Below, piece by piece: positions 44,421 to 54,021 of a stretch of DNA of 64,000 nucleotides (positions within the stretch are counted from its first letter, which is position 1; every line of letters begins with the position of its first letter). Source of the DNA: GCA-2718815 sp963578105 (GTDB lineage Bacteria; Planctomycetota; Planctomycetia; Pirellulales; Pirellulaceae). The notes beneath the pieces were generated by a model that saw only the letters and a program-made list of their open reading frames with translations, did no database searches and was not told the origin of the DNA. The stretch lies in assembly GCA_963578105.1 (NCBI GenBank), contig CAUZBP010000004.1, forward strand, positions 62,001-126,000, in the 5' to 3' direction. Position numbers and translations under genes: made by a program.

Positions 44421-45632
44421 ATGTCGAACCAGAAATCACTTTCTCAGTCTGCATCCCAGCGGCAGCTTTCGACGACGGCTATCCACGGCGGTGAAAACAG
44501 GCAAAAGTCGGGGGACAGTATCACCGATCCCATCTTTTGCGCCTCCACCTACACGTTTTCCGACACCGACTCCGTCATACAGTACATTGAGGAAAAGTTG
44601 CCGCGAGAAGAGTACGGGCGCTACGGGAATCCGAGCGAAAGGGTGCTCGAAAAGAAGTTGGCGTCGCTGGAAGGTGGCGAGGAAGCGTTGCTTTTTTCCA
44701 GTGGGATGGCGGCCATCGCGGGACTTCTGATTTCCAAGCTTAACCAGGGCGACGAGATCATCTTCTTTGACGAATGTTATCACCGCAGCCGTGAGTTTTG
44801 TGTCAAGCATCTCTCGCGGTTTGGTGTTGTGACCAAACAGGTAAAGACGAGCGATTATAAGGCGATGGAGGCTGCGATTTCTCCTCAAACCAAACTCCTC
44901 GTGAGTGAATCGCCGACCAACCCTCATCTCAGTGTTGTTGATCTGGATCGGTTTGTGGAAATAGGTCAGAGGCACCAGATCGAGACCCTGATTGATGCCA
45001 CCCTTGCCACCCCTTACAACTTGCAGCCAATTGCTGCGGGTGTCGACTACGTCCTGCACTCGGCCACTAAATACATGGGAGGGCACAACGATCTGTTGGC
45101 CGGAGCAATTATCGGATCCTCTTCAAAACTTGAACCGGTTCGTAATTTGCGGGGAATCATGGGGTCCGTCAATTCACCTCACAATGTTTATCTTCTCTTG
45201 AGAGGCTTGAAAACCTTTGAATTAAGGATGCAGCGTCACAACGCGAACGGCCAGGCCGTGGCCGAATTCCTGAACACGCATCCGCGGGTGGAACGGGTCC
45301 TTTATCCGGGCCTGGAGAGCCATCCCCACCATGATCTGGCGCGACGAACGATGCAGGGTTTTGGTGGGCTGGTGACGTTCCTGGTCAAAGGGGCGGATTG
45401 GCGCGCCACGGCCGATATTGTCGACGCCGTGGAGTTGCCCCGGATTGCCCCCAGTTTGGGAGGAGCCGAGTCTCTGATCGAACAACCCCTCGTAATGAGC
45501 TACTATGAGTGCACTCCGCAGGAACGCCGGCAGTACGGAATTCCTGACAATATGATTCGCATGGCTTGTGGCTTGGAGAACGCTTCGGACTTGATTGATG
45601 ATCTGGCCCAGGCGCTGGATAAGACAGCGTAA
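44421..45632 (+). CDS. Trans-sulfuration PLP enzyme, probable cystathionine gamma-synthase
   Basis: A 403-aa Cys/Met-metabolism PLP enzyme. YGRYGNPSE, FSSGMAAIAG, VSESPTNPHL and the PLP lysine in SATKYMGGHND are present. The order YGRYGNP..EECYHRSREF..SESPTNP..IDATLATP is strongly reminiscent of plant-type cystathionine gamma-synthase, which joins O-activated homoserine and cysteine. ATG 44421 is preferred over TTG 44406. A second family member follows 267 bases downstream, so the pair could run both steps of trans-sulfuration (synthase and lyase). Which reaction each does cannot be fixed by motif alone. Confidence 0.85.
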   Translation: MSNQKSLSQSASQRQLSTTAIHGGENRQKSGDSITDPIFCASTYTFSDTDSVIQYIEEKLPREEYGRYGNPSERVLEKKLASLEGGEEALLFSSGMAAIAGLLISKLNQGDEIIFFDECYHRSREFCVKHLSRFGVVTKQVKTSDYKAMEAAISPQTKLLVSESPTNPHLSVVDLDRFVEIGQRHQIETLIDATLATPYNLQPIAAGVDYVLHSATKYMGGHNDLLAGAIIGSSSKLEPVRNLRGIMGSVNSPHNVYLLLRGLKTFELRMQRHNANGQAVAEFLNTHPRVERVLYPGLESHPHHDLARRTMQGFGGLVTFLVKGADWRATADIVDAVELPRIAPSLGGAESLIEQPLVMSYYECTPQERRQYGIPDNMIRMACGLENASDLIDDLAQALDKTA

Positions 45633-45748
45633 CTGCAGGACCGTGAAGACAGAAGGGAATGAAACTCAGGTCCTGTTTCAGGAGCAAGTTGGCCGGGGTA
45701 TTCACGCCGGCTGAGCAACCTCAGTTGGGACTCCCGGGTCTCCACGCG

Positions 45749-45786
45749 CCGGTGATGACGCAGGCCGGTGATGACGCAGGCCGGTG
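45749..45786. repeat. 16-bp tandem repeat between two trans-sulfuration genes
   Basis: CCGGTGATGACGCAGG at 45749-45764 and 45765-45780, with a six-base third start to 45786. It lies 114 bases before the next start codon. Confidence 0.85.
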
Positions 45787-45899
45787 CGGTCCGTGCGACT
45801 AAAGTATGAACGTACTGCAAAATGTTGTTTTGAATTCAATCGGTACAAAAGTGTTTCACCGTTCCCTAGTGCAAGTTTTTCAGGACTTTCCAACGTCTC

Positions 45900-47060
45900 A
45901 TGAGTCAACATCACTTCAGAACACGCGCCATTCATGTAGGTAACGAGCGAGACCCGCAAACGGGTGCCGTCGTACCGCCCATTCACGTTGCATCGACTTA
46001 TGTTCAGCCGGGGGCGGGAGAATGGGGTGAGTTTGATTATTCGCGAAGTGGTAATCCGACCCGAAAAAACCTGGAGAATACATTAACGTCGTTAGAGTCA
46101 GGTGTTGGAGCACTGGCCTTTGCATCCGGTATGGCGGCGACTCATGCGGTCACCATGTTACTGAAATCGGGGGATCACATTGTTGCTGGAACGGATATCT
46201 ATGGCGGGTCCTACCGGTTGTTTCATGAAGTGGTGAAAGACGTTGGCATCGAAGTGAACCTGGTGGATGCAAGTGATGCGTCAGCCGTGGAAAACGCTTT
46301 GAAACCCCGCACCAGGTTGATCTGGATCGAAAGCCCGGGCAATCCGCTGATGACGATTACGTCGATAGAAAAGTGCGCCGACATAGCGCAGCGCCATGGC
46401 GTCTGGCTCGGTGTCGATAACACCTTTGCTACCCCTGTTTTGACACGACCTTTGGAATTGGGCGCCGACGTTACGATGCATTCGGCGACCAAGTACTTAG
46501 GTGGACATAGTGACGTCCTGGGAGGAGCACTGGTGGTGAAGAACAAGGAGTTGTACGAACGGTTGTACTTCATACAGAATGCCACCGGTGCCGTGCTTTC
46601 ACCGCTGGATTCGTTTTTGGTCAGCCGAGGTATTAAAACATTGGACTTACGCGTCCGCGAACATTGCCGCACGGCAATGAAATTGGCCGAATTCCTGGAA
46701 CAAGATCCACGGGTGGAGCGTGTACTTTATCCAGGTTTGGCCAGTCATCCGCAGCACGAATTGGCCCGGGGGCAGATGTCCGGAATGTTTGGTGCCATGA
46801 TCAGTTTCGAGGTTCGCGGAGACTTTGCAGCAGCGCAAGCGGTGGCAGAAGGGACCCGTCTATTTCAACTGGCGGTGAGTCTTGGAGCTGTCGAATCGCT
46901 GATCGAACAACCGGCGTCGATGTCGCACGCCAGTTATGCGCCGGCAGACCGAGCCACCCACGGGATCCAGGATCAATTGATTCGGATTTCGGTTGGTCTG
47001 GAGGATTTCGAAGATCTACGCCACGACCTGGATCAAGCCCTGGATGCCGTAAACCCGTAG
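45900..47060 (+). CDS. Second trans-sulfuration PLP enzyme, cystathionine gamma-lyase/synthase-like
   Basis: A 386-aa member of the same PLP family, colinear with the previous gene but clearly diverged. FRTRAIHVGNERDPQTGAVV is a typical start, with FDYSRSGNPTR, FASGMAATHAV, IESPGNPLM, VDNTFATP and the PLP lysine in SATKYLGGHSD. The VDNTFATP and tyrosine of YSRSGNP favour cystathionine gamma-lyase or MetB of proteobacterial type. The start is the ATG at 45900. It is not separated from the first gene by a terminator, so co-transcription is possible. Confidence 0.88.
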   Translation: MSQHHFRTRAIHVGNERDPQTGAVVPPIHVASTYVQPGAGEWGEFDYSRSGNPTRKNLENTLTSLESGVGALAFASGMAATHAVTMLLKSGDHIVAGTDIYGGSYRLFHEVVKDVGIEVNLVDASDASAVENALKPRTRLIWIESPGNPLMTITSIEKCADIAQRHGVWLGVDNTFATPVLTRPLELGADVTMHSATKYLGGHSDVLGGALVVKNKELYERLYFIQNATGAVLSPLDSFLVSRGIKTLDLRVREHCRTAMKLAEFLEQDPRVERVLYPGLASHPQHELARGQMSGMFGAMISFEVRGDFAAAQAVAEGTRLFQLAVSLGAVESLIEQPASMSHASYAPADRATHGIQDQLIRISVGLEDFEDLRHDLDQALDAVNP

Positions 47061-47142
47061 GCGGAACGTACCCATCTCTGAAACGTACGCCCGCCGGTTC
47101 CTGAACGGTTCTGCTTCTCTTGCTGGCCCTGTCCAACCAGGA

Positions 47143-48204
47143 TTACTCGAGGATCTGCAGACTAGCTTGTCCGTAACTGCTGCGGGTAAGGGTTGGCAGG
47201 ACAGTGGAGAGCTTTTGACGGGTACGCAGTTCAGCAAAATTATCCGAAAGGATATGCTGCGGCGGCTGGATGACCGTTAAGGTTCGCGGCTGAGGCATCC
47301 CCGAGGTTGCAGATACCCGAATCGGCTTGGTGATTTGGTGCAATTCCTGTTGGTCAAACTCTAACGTTTCGGGCTCTGTCTGCCTCGATTTGTTTTTTGA
47401 TTTATTGTGAGACTTGGCATAAACCGAGCGAGATATGGATCGTTTTCTACGGACCTGGGTTCCCTTACCCTTCTTCGTGTCGACTTCCGGGGCAAGGACG
47501 CGGTTCTGGGTTTGCAACACGGAAGAGTCCTCAAACCTGGCTGTTTCATCCTCCGCTTCGGGAACGGGGGGCGGCAGCACCTCGTCATGGTCGCCCGAGT
47601 CGTTGTTTTCCTGGTCCCCTTGGCAATCCTCGTCAACGGTAGGCATATCGAACTGGTCTTCAGGTACCCAGGAAATGCATCCGCTGGCAGAATGACAGTC
47701 GCAATCGGAGGAGTTGCCAAGCCAGTGGTTTTTTCTTAGTGGTATCACTCCGAGTAAGGTCCAGCTTGTGGGAGCCGTATACCAGCATGCACCGTGTTTT
47801 CGGAAAGGGCCTCCACCCATACGTTTGCTGGGACAACCGCTTGAACAGTCGTACCAACCACCTGTCGCATGATAATCCGGATCGAGGGACGGGTCGTGAC
47901 AGAATCGTCCGTGCACGAGATTGCTCAATCCAATCTTTAGCATCCTCACGGCTTCCGGTGTGCATCCAAGGTTCACAGAGTCACCCCAGCAATCCCCATG
48001 AGAATAACCCTCATCGTAGTAGGTACCATCAGAGCAACCACAGTCATTCGAGTCATGGTTCGAGTAACTACAGGCTGAGCAGTCCCAGTCATAGGAGTCG
48101 GGCAGCGGTGTATCTCCCGCCAGTCTCAATCCGTCTGCAGATGCACTGGAACCGATGGTGGCGCAGATGAAAGTTAGGATCATTGCCGACGTGTAAAGTT
48201 TCAT
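47143..48204 (-). CDS. Secreted cysteine-rich protein, unknown function
   Basis: A 353-aa protein with a cleavable signal peptide (TFICATIGSSASA). The first 195 residues or so hold 14 cysteines after the signal, mostly in C-x-C, C-x2-C and C-x3-C spacings (WDCSAC, NDCGC, YDCSSGC, SDCDC), suggesting disulfide bonds. Residues about 200-235 are acidic and Pro-rich; residues about 245-280 are basic and Ser/Lys-rich; the tail is Thr/Ser/Gln-rich. GGAG lies 8 bases before the ATG. No family is recognised. It may be a cell-surface or matrix protein; no neighbour points to a job. Confidence 0.6.
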   Translation of the reverse strand: MKLYTSAMILTFICATIGSSASADGLRLAGDTPLPDSYDWDCSACSYSNHDSNDCGCSDGTYYDEGYSHGDCWGDSVNLGCTPEAVRMLKIGLSNLVHGRFCHDPSLDPDYHATGGWYDCSSGCPSKRMGGGPFRKHGACWYTAPTSWTLLGVIPLRKNHWLGNSSDCDCHSASGCISWVPEDQFDMPTVDEDCQGDQENNDSGDHDEVLPPPVPEAEDETARFEDSSVLQTQNRVLAPEVDTKKGKGTQVRRKRSISRSVYAKSHNKSKNKSRQTEPETLEFDQQELHQITKPIRVSATSGMPQPRTLTVIQPPQHILSDNFAELRTRQKLSTVLPTLTRSSYGQASLQILE

Positions 48205-48458
48205 TTGAGAATCTCCGTTAGCTTGGGCGGGGGGTACTGGCTGGTGTTTTCCGTCACAGGTTCAGCCGCATCAGCCTTGGCCCCCTCTGGTGTTTGGTAC
48301 CTGTCCGTTACAATTGATCGAACCGGAGGATGAGGAACGATCAGAACTTTACGGATGAGCGTTACGACCAGTAGATTCCTTACTGCCGCAGTAATCCGCA
48401 AAGTCATCCAGGGTTTTCAGGGTTTTCAGGGATTGCTAGCAACCGGGAGCGAGAAACG

Positions 48459-49358
48459 ATGAAAATTGCAGTGACGGGCGGTACGGGTTTTTTGGGGCGT
48501 TACATCTTGGCGGAACTGGCACGGCAGGGACACACCTGTAGATGTTGGAGGCGCCCTCGGAGTCGTTGCACCGGGTTCGAAGCATTGGAATCTCAACTGG
48601 AATGGGTTGCGGGTAAATTGGGCAGTCCAGAAGACGCTACAACACTGGTGGAGGGTTGCGATGCGGTGGTGCACGCGGCGCTCACGCGGCATGGACCGGA
48701 ATTTCGTGGTGGCGAGGGGGACCTGATCGACTTTGTCGAAGCCAACCTTGTCGGATCCCTGCAGTTGATGGATACGGCGAGGCGCGCGGACGTCGATCGT
48801 TTTGTATTTATCTCATCGTGTGCTGTTCACGAAGAAATTCTCGATGATCGACCATTGGACGAAACGCATCCGCTTTGGTCAACGAATCATTACGGCGCCC
48901 ATAAGGCGGCTCTCGAAAAATTCGTGCATAGTTTTGGAAAAGGGATGGACTTTCCGATCTGTGCTTTACGTCCTACGGGAATCTACGGCCTGACAAGGCC
49001 GGTTCAGCGCAGTAAATGGTTTTCCTTGATTCAATCCGTGGTGCGGGGTGAAAATGTCTGTTGCCAGCGCGGCGGAAAGGAGGTCCACGCGGCAGATGTC
49101 GCGCGCGCGGTTTCGTTACTGCTGCAGGCCGACGGGGTGGCCGGTCAGGCCTATAACTGTTGCGATTCGTACATCTCCGAATATGACGTCGCGACCTATT
49201 CGAAAGAATTCACCGGCAGTTCCAGTGTTATCGAAGGGAAGCAAACGGTTCCCAAACATGAGATTGTGACGGATAAGATTACCGCGCTGGGGATGGAATT
49301 TGGTGGAAGACCGCTACTGGAAGCAACCATTGGGGAACTGGTTGAGCATATGCGGTAG
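48459..49358 (+). CDS. NAD-dependent epimerase/dehydratase family protein
   Basis: A 299-aa extended SDR protein. GGTGFLG binds NAD(P), SSCAVHEE holds the active-site Ser region, YGAHK supplies the Tyr and Lys, and ALRPTGIYG follows as in UDP-sugar epimerases and steroid/dihydroflavonol reductases. The C-terminus lacks features that tell the substrate. GGGAG lies 9 bases before the ATG. It converges on the formate dehydrogenase gene, 47 bases away. Confidence 0.85.
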   Translation: MKIAVTGGTGFLGRYILAELARQGHTCRCWRRPRSRCTGFEALESQLEWVAGKLGSPEDATTLVEGCDAVVHAALTRHGPEFRGGEGDLIDFVEANLVGSLQLMDTARRADVDRFVFISSCAVHEEILDDRPLDETHPLWSTNHYGAHKAALEKFVHSFGKGMDFPICALRPTGIYGLTRPVQRSKWFSLIQSVVRGENVCCQRGGKEVHAADVARAVSLLLQADGVAGQAYNCCDSYISEYDVATYSKEFTGSSSVIEGKQTVPKHEIVTDKITALGMEFGGRPLLEATIGELVEHMR

Positions 49359-49405
49359 GATCCCGGATCGCCTTCCGTTACGTGCTTGCTTGCCAGGGGA
49401 TCATT

Positions 49406-52258
49406 TCAGGCCCGTTGTACTTTGACCGCACAGAATTTGTAGCCAGGAATTTTTCCATAAGGATCGAGCGTGTCGTTGGTCAGAAAATTGGCCGCCGCTT
49501 CCCTGAAGTGAAACGGTATGAATAGAATACCATGGTCCAGCGAGGCGTCCGCCCGGATTGCTAACTCAATTTCACCGCGGCGACTGCTGACCCGAACACG
49601 CTCACCGTGGGTGAGGCCGAGAGCGGTCAGTTCGGCGGGGTTCATGGCGGCAAAGGCATGGGGTTGGAGTTGAGAGAGAGCCCGGCTGCGGCGTGTCATG
49701 CTTCCGGTGTGCCAGTGTTCCAATAGACGCCCGGTGTTCAAGATGTAGGGAAACTCATTATCCGGCTGTTCTTCGGCCGCCTGGTAATGACAGGGTACCA
49801 GGAGTCCCTTTTGAGAGTCGGTTGGAAAGGAGTCAGTGAAGAGGATCTGGGTACCATCGGAGTTTTCCGGGTCAGTACAGGGCCAGAGTTTTCCAGTGGG
49901 TCCGAGATTGTTGTGGGTCAGGCCCTGATAGTTGTGTGTCAGGCAGGCTAGTTCGTCAAACACTTCGTCGACGGCCGAATAATTCATCTCGACGCCAAGT
50001 CGTCGACCGATGTCGCAAATGATTTCCCAGTCCTGACGGGCATTGCCGGGCAGCTCGAGGACGGGCCGGCCGAGTTGCACGCGACGGTCCGTGTTGGTGT
50101 AGGTTCCCGTTTTTTCGAAGTAGCTGCTGGCCGGCAGGACAACGTCGGCAAATTCGGCGGTTTCTGTCAAGAAAATATCCTGCACAACGAGGAAATCAAG
50201 GGCGGAGAGTGCACGCCGGACTTTGTTTGCATTGGGATCTGAAATGAAAGGGTTTTCACCCAGGATATACATCCCGTGAATCGACCGCTCCAGCGCACCC
50301 TTGATGATTTCAACCACGGTCAGTCCGGGTTTTGGATCGAGGGTAGTTTGCCAGGCTTTCTCAAATTTTTCGCGATTCGTTTCGTCCGTTACCGGCTGGT
50401 AATCAGGAAAGACCATGGGGATCAAGCCTGCATCGCTGGCGCCTTGCACGTTGTTTTGGCCCCGTAGAGGATGCAATCCGGTGCCCGGTCGTCCTACGTT
50501 TCCGGTTAATAAACAGAGTGAAATCAAGCAGCGGGCATTGTCAGTTCCTGTGGTGTGTTGCGAAATTCCCATGCCCCAGAAGACGAGCATGGCACGGGCA
50601 CTTCCGATCGTCCTCGCAATCGCGACAATCTGGTCCTCCGAAATTCCGCAGACAACAGAAGCTTGACGGGGAGAGTAATCGGCCAGCACCAGCTTGCGAA
50701 GCGACTCAAATCCCTCGGTCCGCTCAGCAACGAATTCCTGGTCGACAAGATTTTCCTGGATGAGGACGTGCATGATCCCGTTATAAAACGCTACATCCGT
50801 ACCGGGTTTGATCTGCGCGAAATGTTCCGCAAAATTAGCGAGTTCATGTCGTCTTACGTCGACAACGATCAATTTGGTGTTTCGCTTCGATGCTGCCTTC
50901 ATGAAGGTGGCGGCCACCGGATGATTGGACGTGGTGTTTGAACCTGTCACCAGCGCCACATCCGAATGTTGTACGTCGCCGAAAACATTCGTGACGGCGC
51001 CGGAACCGATCGTTTCCATCAAGGCTGCCACCGACGACGCGTGACAGAGACGTGTGCAGTGATCGACATTATTTGTTCCAAATCCAGCCCGAATCAACTT
51101 TTGGAACAGATAAGCTTCTTCGTTGGAGCACTTGGCCGATCCAAAACCGGCCAACGACGATCCGCCGAATGTCTCGCGGATATCCCGGAATCTTTTCGCA
51201 ATCATGTCCAAAGCCTCTTCCCAGGAAGCTTCGCGGAAGGCGGGCATGACTTCCGCGTAGTCAACGACTCCACCGGCGCGGCGTTTGGATGTCGGGATAG
51301 ATTGAGCCACATCTTCCGAAAGGGGTCCCTTGGGATAAAATTCATCCCGCCGAATGAGGGGGTGAGTCAAACGTTGTTCATGAGATGAGTAATCGAACCC
51401 GTAGCGTCCCTTGACGCAGAGTCTTCCACGATTGACCGGACTGTCGCGTCCTTCCGCGTAGACCACCTGATTGTCTTTGGCATGAAAAGTCACCGCGCAG
51501 CCCACCCCGCAATAGGGACAAACAGTGTCAACCGACTGCAGGTCGTTCGAGGGCAGGAGGGGGAGTGTAATTGGTTTGTTGGTAAGGGCGCCCGTGGGAC
51601 AGGCGCTCACACACTCACCGCATGAGACACAGGTACTGCGGCCCATGGGGTTGTTTAAATCAAATGCGATCTGTGAAGCGTAACCCTTGCCCGAGCGGCC
51701 GATGACTTCGTTGGACTGGATGTCATCGCAGGCGCGAATGCAGCGGTCGCACAAGATGCAGCTCTGGTGATCCACGCTAATCACGGGCGAGGTGTCGTCT
51801 TTGTTTTGCTGGCAGGGGTCAGCGGCTCCGGCGTTCTGTAGTAACCATTTCGAAGCTGGAGAAAGCGGAGGCGCTGTCTGGATTTCCTGGTCAGCAAGGA
51901 GGCCGTAGTCCCGCGCGAGTTGTTCGAGTTCGCAATCCGCGGTGGTTTGTTCACGGGCGCAGGGAACCGGGTGATCAACTAGCAGTAGTGCGGTCAATGT
52001 CTGACGATGCTTTTGAATAGCCTCCGAGTGTGTGGTGACCTGCATGTCCGGCTGGCATTCACGGGTGCAGGAAGCGGCGAGAACTCGTTCCCCCACGTCA
52101 ACGACACACATGCGGCAGACGCCGACAGGATCCAGTTCCGGAGTGTGGCATATCGCCGGGACGTCAATGCCCAGTGATTGGGCGGCCTCCCAAACCGATG
52201 TCCCTGCAGGAACGTCGACCTCATGACCGTCGATCGTCAGTCGGATTTGTTCAATCAT
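49406..52258 (-). CDS. fdhA: NAD-dependent formate dehydrogenase, catalytic alpha subunit
   Basis: A 950-aa molybdopterin enzyme oxidising formate to CO2. In order: an N-terminal 2Fe-2S domain (CHTPELDPVGVCRMC, then CTREC); a His/Cys cluster site (HPVPC); two 4Fe-4S sites (CILCDRCIRAC, CVSCGECVSACP); a further 4Fe-4S site before the MGD domain (CPYCGVGC); and the active-site Cys in DHCTRLCHASS where some enzymes use selenocysteine. HPLRGQNNVQGASD and the C-terminal MGD-binding domain complete the FdsA-type layout. ATG 52258 overlaps the upstream gene's stop, so the two are coupled. Confidence 0.93.
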   Translation of the reverse strand: MIEQIRLTIDGHEVDVPAGTSVWEAAQSLGIDVPAICHTPELDPVGVCRMCVVDVGERVLAASCTRECQPDMQVTTHSEAIQKHRQTLTALLLVDHPVPCAREQTTADCELEQLARDYGLLADQEIQTAPPLSPASKWLLQNAGAADPCQQNKDDTSPVISVDHQSCILCDRCIRACDDIQSNEVIGRSGKGYASQIAFDLNNPMGRSTCVSCGECVSACPTGALTNKPITLPLLPSNDLQSVDTVCPYCGVGCAVTFHAKDNQVVYAEGRDSPVNRGRLCVKGRYGFDYSSHEQRLTHPLIRRDEFYPKGPLSEDVAQSIPTSKRRAGGVVDYAEVMPAFREASWEEALDMIAKRFRDIRETFGGSSLAGFGSAKCSNEEAYLFQKLIRAGFGTNNVDHCTRLCHASSVAALMETIGSGAVTNVFGDVQHSDVALVTGSNTTSNHPVAATFMKAASKRNTKLIVVDVRRHELANFAEHFAQIKPGTDVAFYNGIMHVLIQENLVDQEFVAERTEGFESLRKLVLADYSPRQASVVCGISEDQIVAIARTIGSARAMLVFWGMGISQHTTGTDNARCLISLCLLTGNVGRPGTGLHPLRGQNNVQGASDAGLIPMVFPDYQPVTDETNREKFEKAWQTTLDPKPGLTVVEIIKGALERSIHGMYILGENPFISDPNANKVRRALSALDFLVVQDIFLTETAEFADVVLPASSYFEKTGTYTNTDRRVQLGRPVLELPGNARQDWEIICDIGRRLGVEMNYSAVDEVFDELACLTHNYQGLTHNNLGPTGKLWPCTDPENSDGTQILFTDSFPTDSQKGLLVPCHYQAAEEQPDNEFPYILNTGRLLEHWHTGSMTRRSRALSQLQPHAFAAMNPAELTALGLTHGERVRVSSRRGEIELAIRADASLDHGILFIPFHFREAAANFLTNDTLDPYGKIPGYKFCAVKVQRA

Positions 52259-53984
52259 GGTTGGCGGTGTCAACGGGGAGTTCCTGGGGAAAATGTTTCA
52301 GCATGGATAGCAGCGGGTTCAAGGCCACCTGGCCCAGTCCACAGATCGAGGTCTGTTCTAAAGTATCTGCCAGATCATCCAGCACCTGTACTTCAGAAGG
52401 GGTGTGACGACCCGAACGGATTCCTTCCAGTAGGCGAACGGCGTATTCGCTGCCGGTCCGACAGGGAACACACTTGCCACAGGATTCGTTACGAAAAAAG
52501 CGGACCAGGTTGGTAGCGATCGCGAATAAGTCGCGCTGATCGGACATCACGATGATGGCGCCCGTTCCCAGCATGCTGCCCGCTTGGTTCATGGATTCAA
52601 AATCAATCGCTGTTGTGGCATGGCTGGCTGGCAAAAAATTGGAACTCGCGCCGCCTGGAAGAAACGCTTTGAGTTGCACCTGGTCTTTCATTCCACCGGC
52701 CAATTCGATTGCCTGGGCAACGGTAGTCCCCACGGGAATCTCGTAGACACCAGGTTTTTCCACATCGCCCGAAATGGAAATGAATTTCAGGCCGCAGTAG
52801 TCTCCCAGTCCCTGCGCGTCCCACCAGGCGGGTCCGTGATGAATAATGGGGACGGCCAATGCCAGGGTTTCCACGTTGTTAATTAAAGTCGGCTTTCCCC
52901 AAAGACCCCGGCTGCCCGGATAGGGGGGTTTGTTGCGAGGTTCGCCACGTTTGTCCTCCAGTGCTTCCAGTAATGCGGTTTCTTCTCCCAGGATATATCC
53001 CCCAGGAGATTCAAAAATCTGGATGTCGAATGCTTGCCCAGACCCTGCGACGTTCTTTCCCAGCATGCCCCGCGCGCGCGCGTCGACGAGTGCTGCCTCG
53101 ATCCGTTGTTTTTCGGGTCCATATTCATGCCGCAGGTAGATGATGCCCGTTTCAGATCCGATGGTCAGTCCGGCCAGCAACATACCTTCAATCACCAGGT
53201 GGGGTAGTTCAGCGAGCAACAGGCGATCCTTGAACGTACCCGGCTCACTTTCGTCGGCGTTACAGATTACGTACTTCGGCGATTCCGTTTCGTTAGCTAC
53301 CAGTTCCCATTTGCGACCGGTGGGAAAGCCGGCTCCTCCCATGCCGCGCAAGCGGCTCTCGTTAAGTCGTTGAATACAGACGGCTGCCACTTCCTTCCGG
53401 CTCGTGACGAGTTTCCTGGCGGTGTGGTAGTGTTCGCCGGGTCCGGCGTACGGGTTGCTACGCCAAGTCCGTGGGCTTTCTGTACCGGCAGATGCAGCGA
53501 GTGGTGAGGAATGTTCAATCAAGCGGGCGATTTGGTCGGGATTCTCGAGTGTCCAGGGTGCGATGGGTGTTTCGTTGACGCTGGCCGCTGGTGCCGCATC
53601 GCAGCGCCCCAAACAAGAGACTTCCTCGATCTTTAAATCGAGTTGTTCGGACCCCTGTTTCAGTAGGGATTGGGTTGCCGAGGCGCAACCCGCCATCATG
53701 CAGGTGACATCCCGGCAGACTTGAATGGTGGTTCGTGGCGGTGGCTTGCGGCGGAAAGACGTATAAAAACTGACGAGGCCTTCGAGCCGATACAAAGGAA
53801 CATTCAATTGGACGGCGAGTTCCCTCAATGACTCGTCATCCACGTATCCCCGCTCGTGTTGAAGTCGCGTCAATTCGCGCAAAATTCTCAAAGGTGGCTC
53901 ATCCTTCTTGAAGGAGTCCGCAGTGTGAACAGACCAGGGAAAGTTGGTAGAGATGCCGAATTCACCAAGCGGATTATGATTCAC
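52251..53984 (-). CDS. NADH dehydrogenase-like formate dehydrogenase subunit, FdsG-FdsB fusion
   Basis: A 577-aa fusion of NuoE- and NuoF-like domains. Residues about 30-165 are a thioredoxin-like 2Fe-2S domain (CRDVTCMMAGC and CLGRCDAAP supply Cys ligands). The rest is NuoF-like: RGMGGAGFPTGRKW (NADH site), CNADESEPGTFKDR (FMN site), GAGSYILGEE-like GGYILGEETAL, and the 4Fe-4S SCGKCVPCRTG with a later C. It passes electrons from formate to NAD+. It overlaps the fdhA start by 8 bases. A hairpin lies 12 bases upstream of the ATG. Confidence 0.93.
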   Translation of the reverse strand: MNHNPLGEFGISTNFPWSVHTADSFKKDEPPLRILRELTRLQHERGYVDDESLRELAVQLNVPLYRLEGLVSFYTSFRRKPPPRTTIQVCRDVTCMMAGCASATQSLLKQGSEQLDLKIEEVSCLGRCDAAPAASVNETPIAPWTLENPDQIARLIEHSSPLAASAGTESPRTWRSNPYAGPGEHYHTARKLVTSRKEVAAVCIQRLNESRLRGMGGAGFPTGRKWELVANETESPKYVICNADESEPGTFKDRLLLAELPHLVIEGMLLAGLTIGSETGIIYLRHEYGPEKQRIEAALVDARARGMLGKNVAGSGQAFDIQIFESPGGYILGEETALLEALEDKRGEPRNKPPYPGSRGLWGKPTLINNVETLALAVPIIHHGPAWWDAQGLGDYCGLKFISISGDVEKPGVYEIPVGTTVAQAIELAGGMKDQVQLKAFLPGGASSNFLPASHATTAIDFESMNQAGSMLGTGAIIVMSDQRDLFAIATNLVRFFRNESCGKCVPCRTGSEYAVRLLEGIRSGRHTPSEVQVLDDLADTLEQTSICGLGQVALNPLLSMLKHFPQELPVDTANHD

Positions 53985-53996
53985 CCTGTCAGCCAG

Positions 53997-54021
53997 GACA
54001 ACCCCGAAACGCCGGGTTGTC
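53997..54021 (-). promoter_or_regulatory. Hairpin in the leader of the formate dehydrogenase operon
   Basis: GACAACCC (53997-54004) and GGGTTGTC (54014-54021) form a perfect 8-bp stem with a 9-base loop, ending 12 bases before the start codon at 53984. There is no T tract, so it is more likely a translational or stability element than a terminator. Confidence 0.4.
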
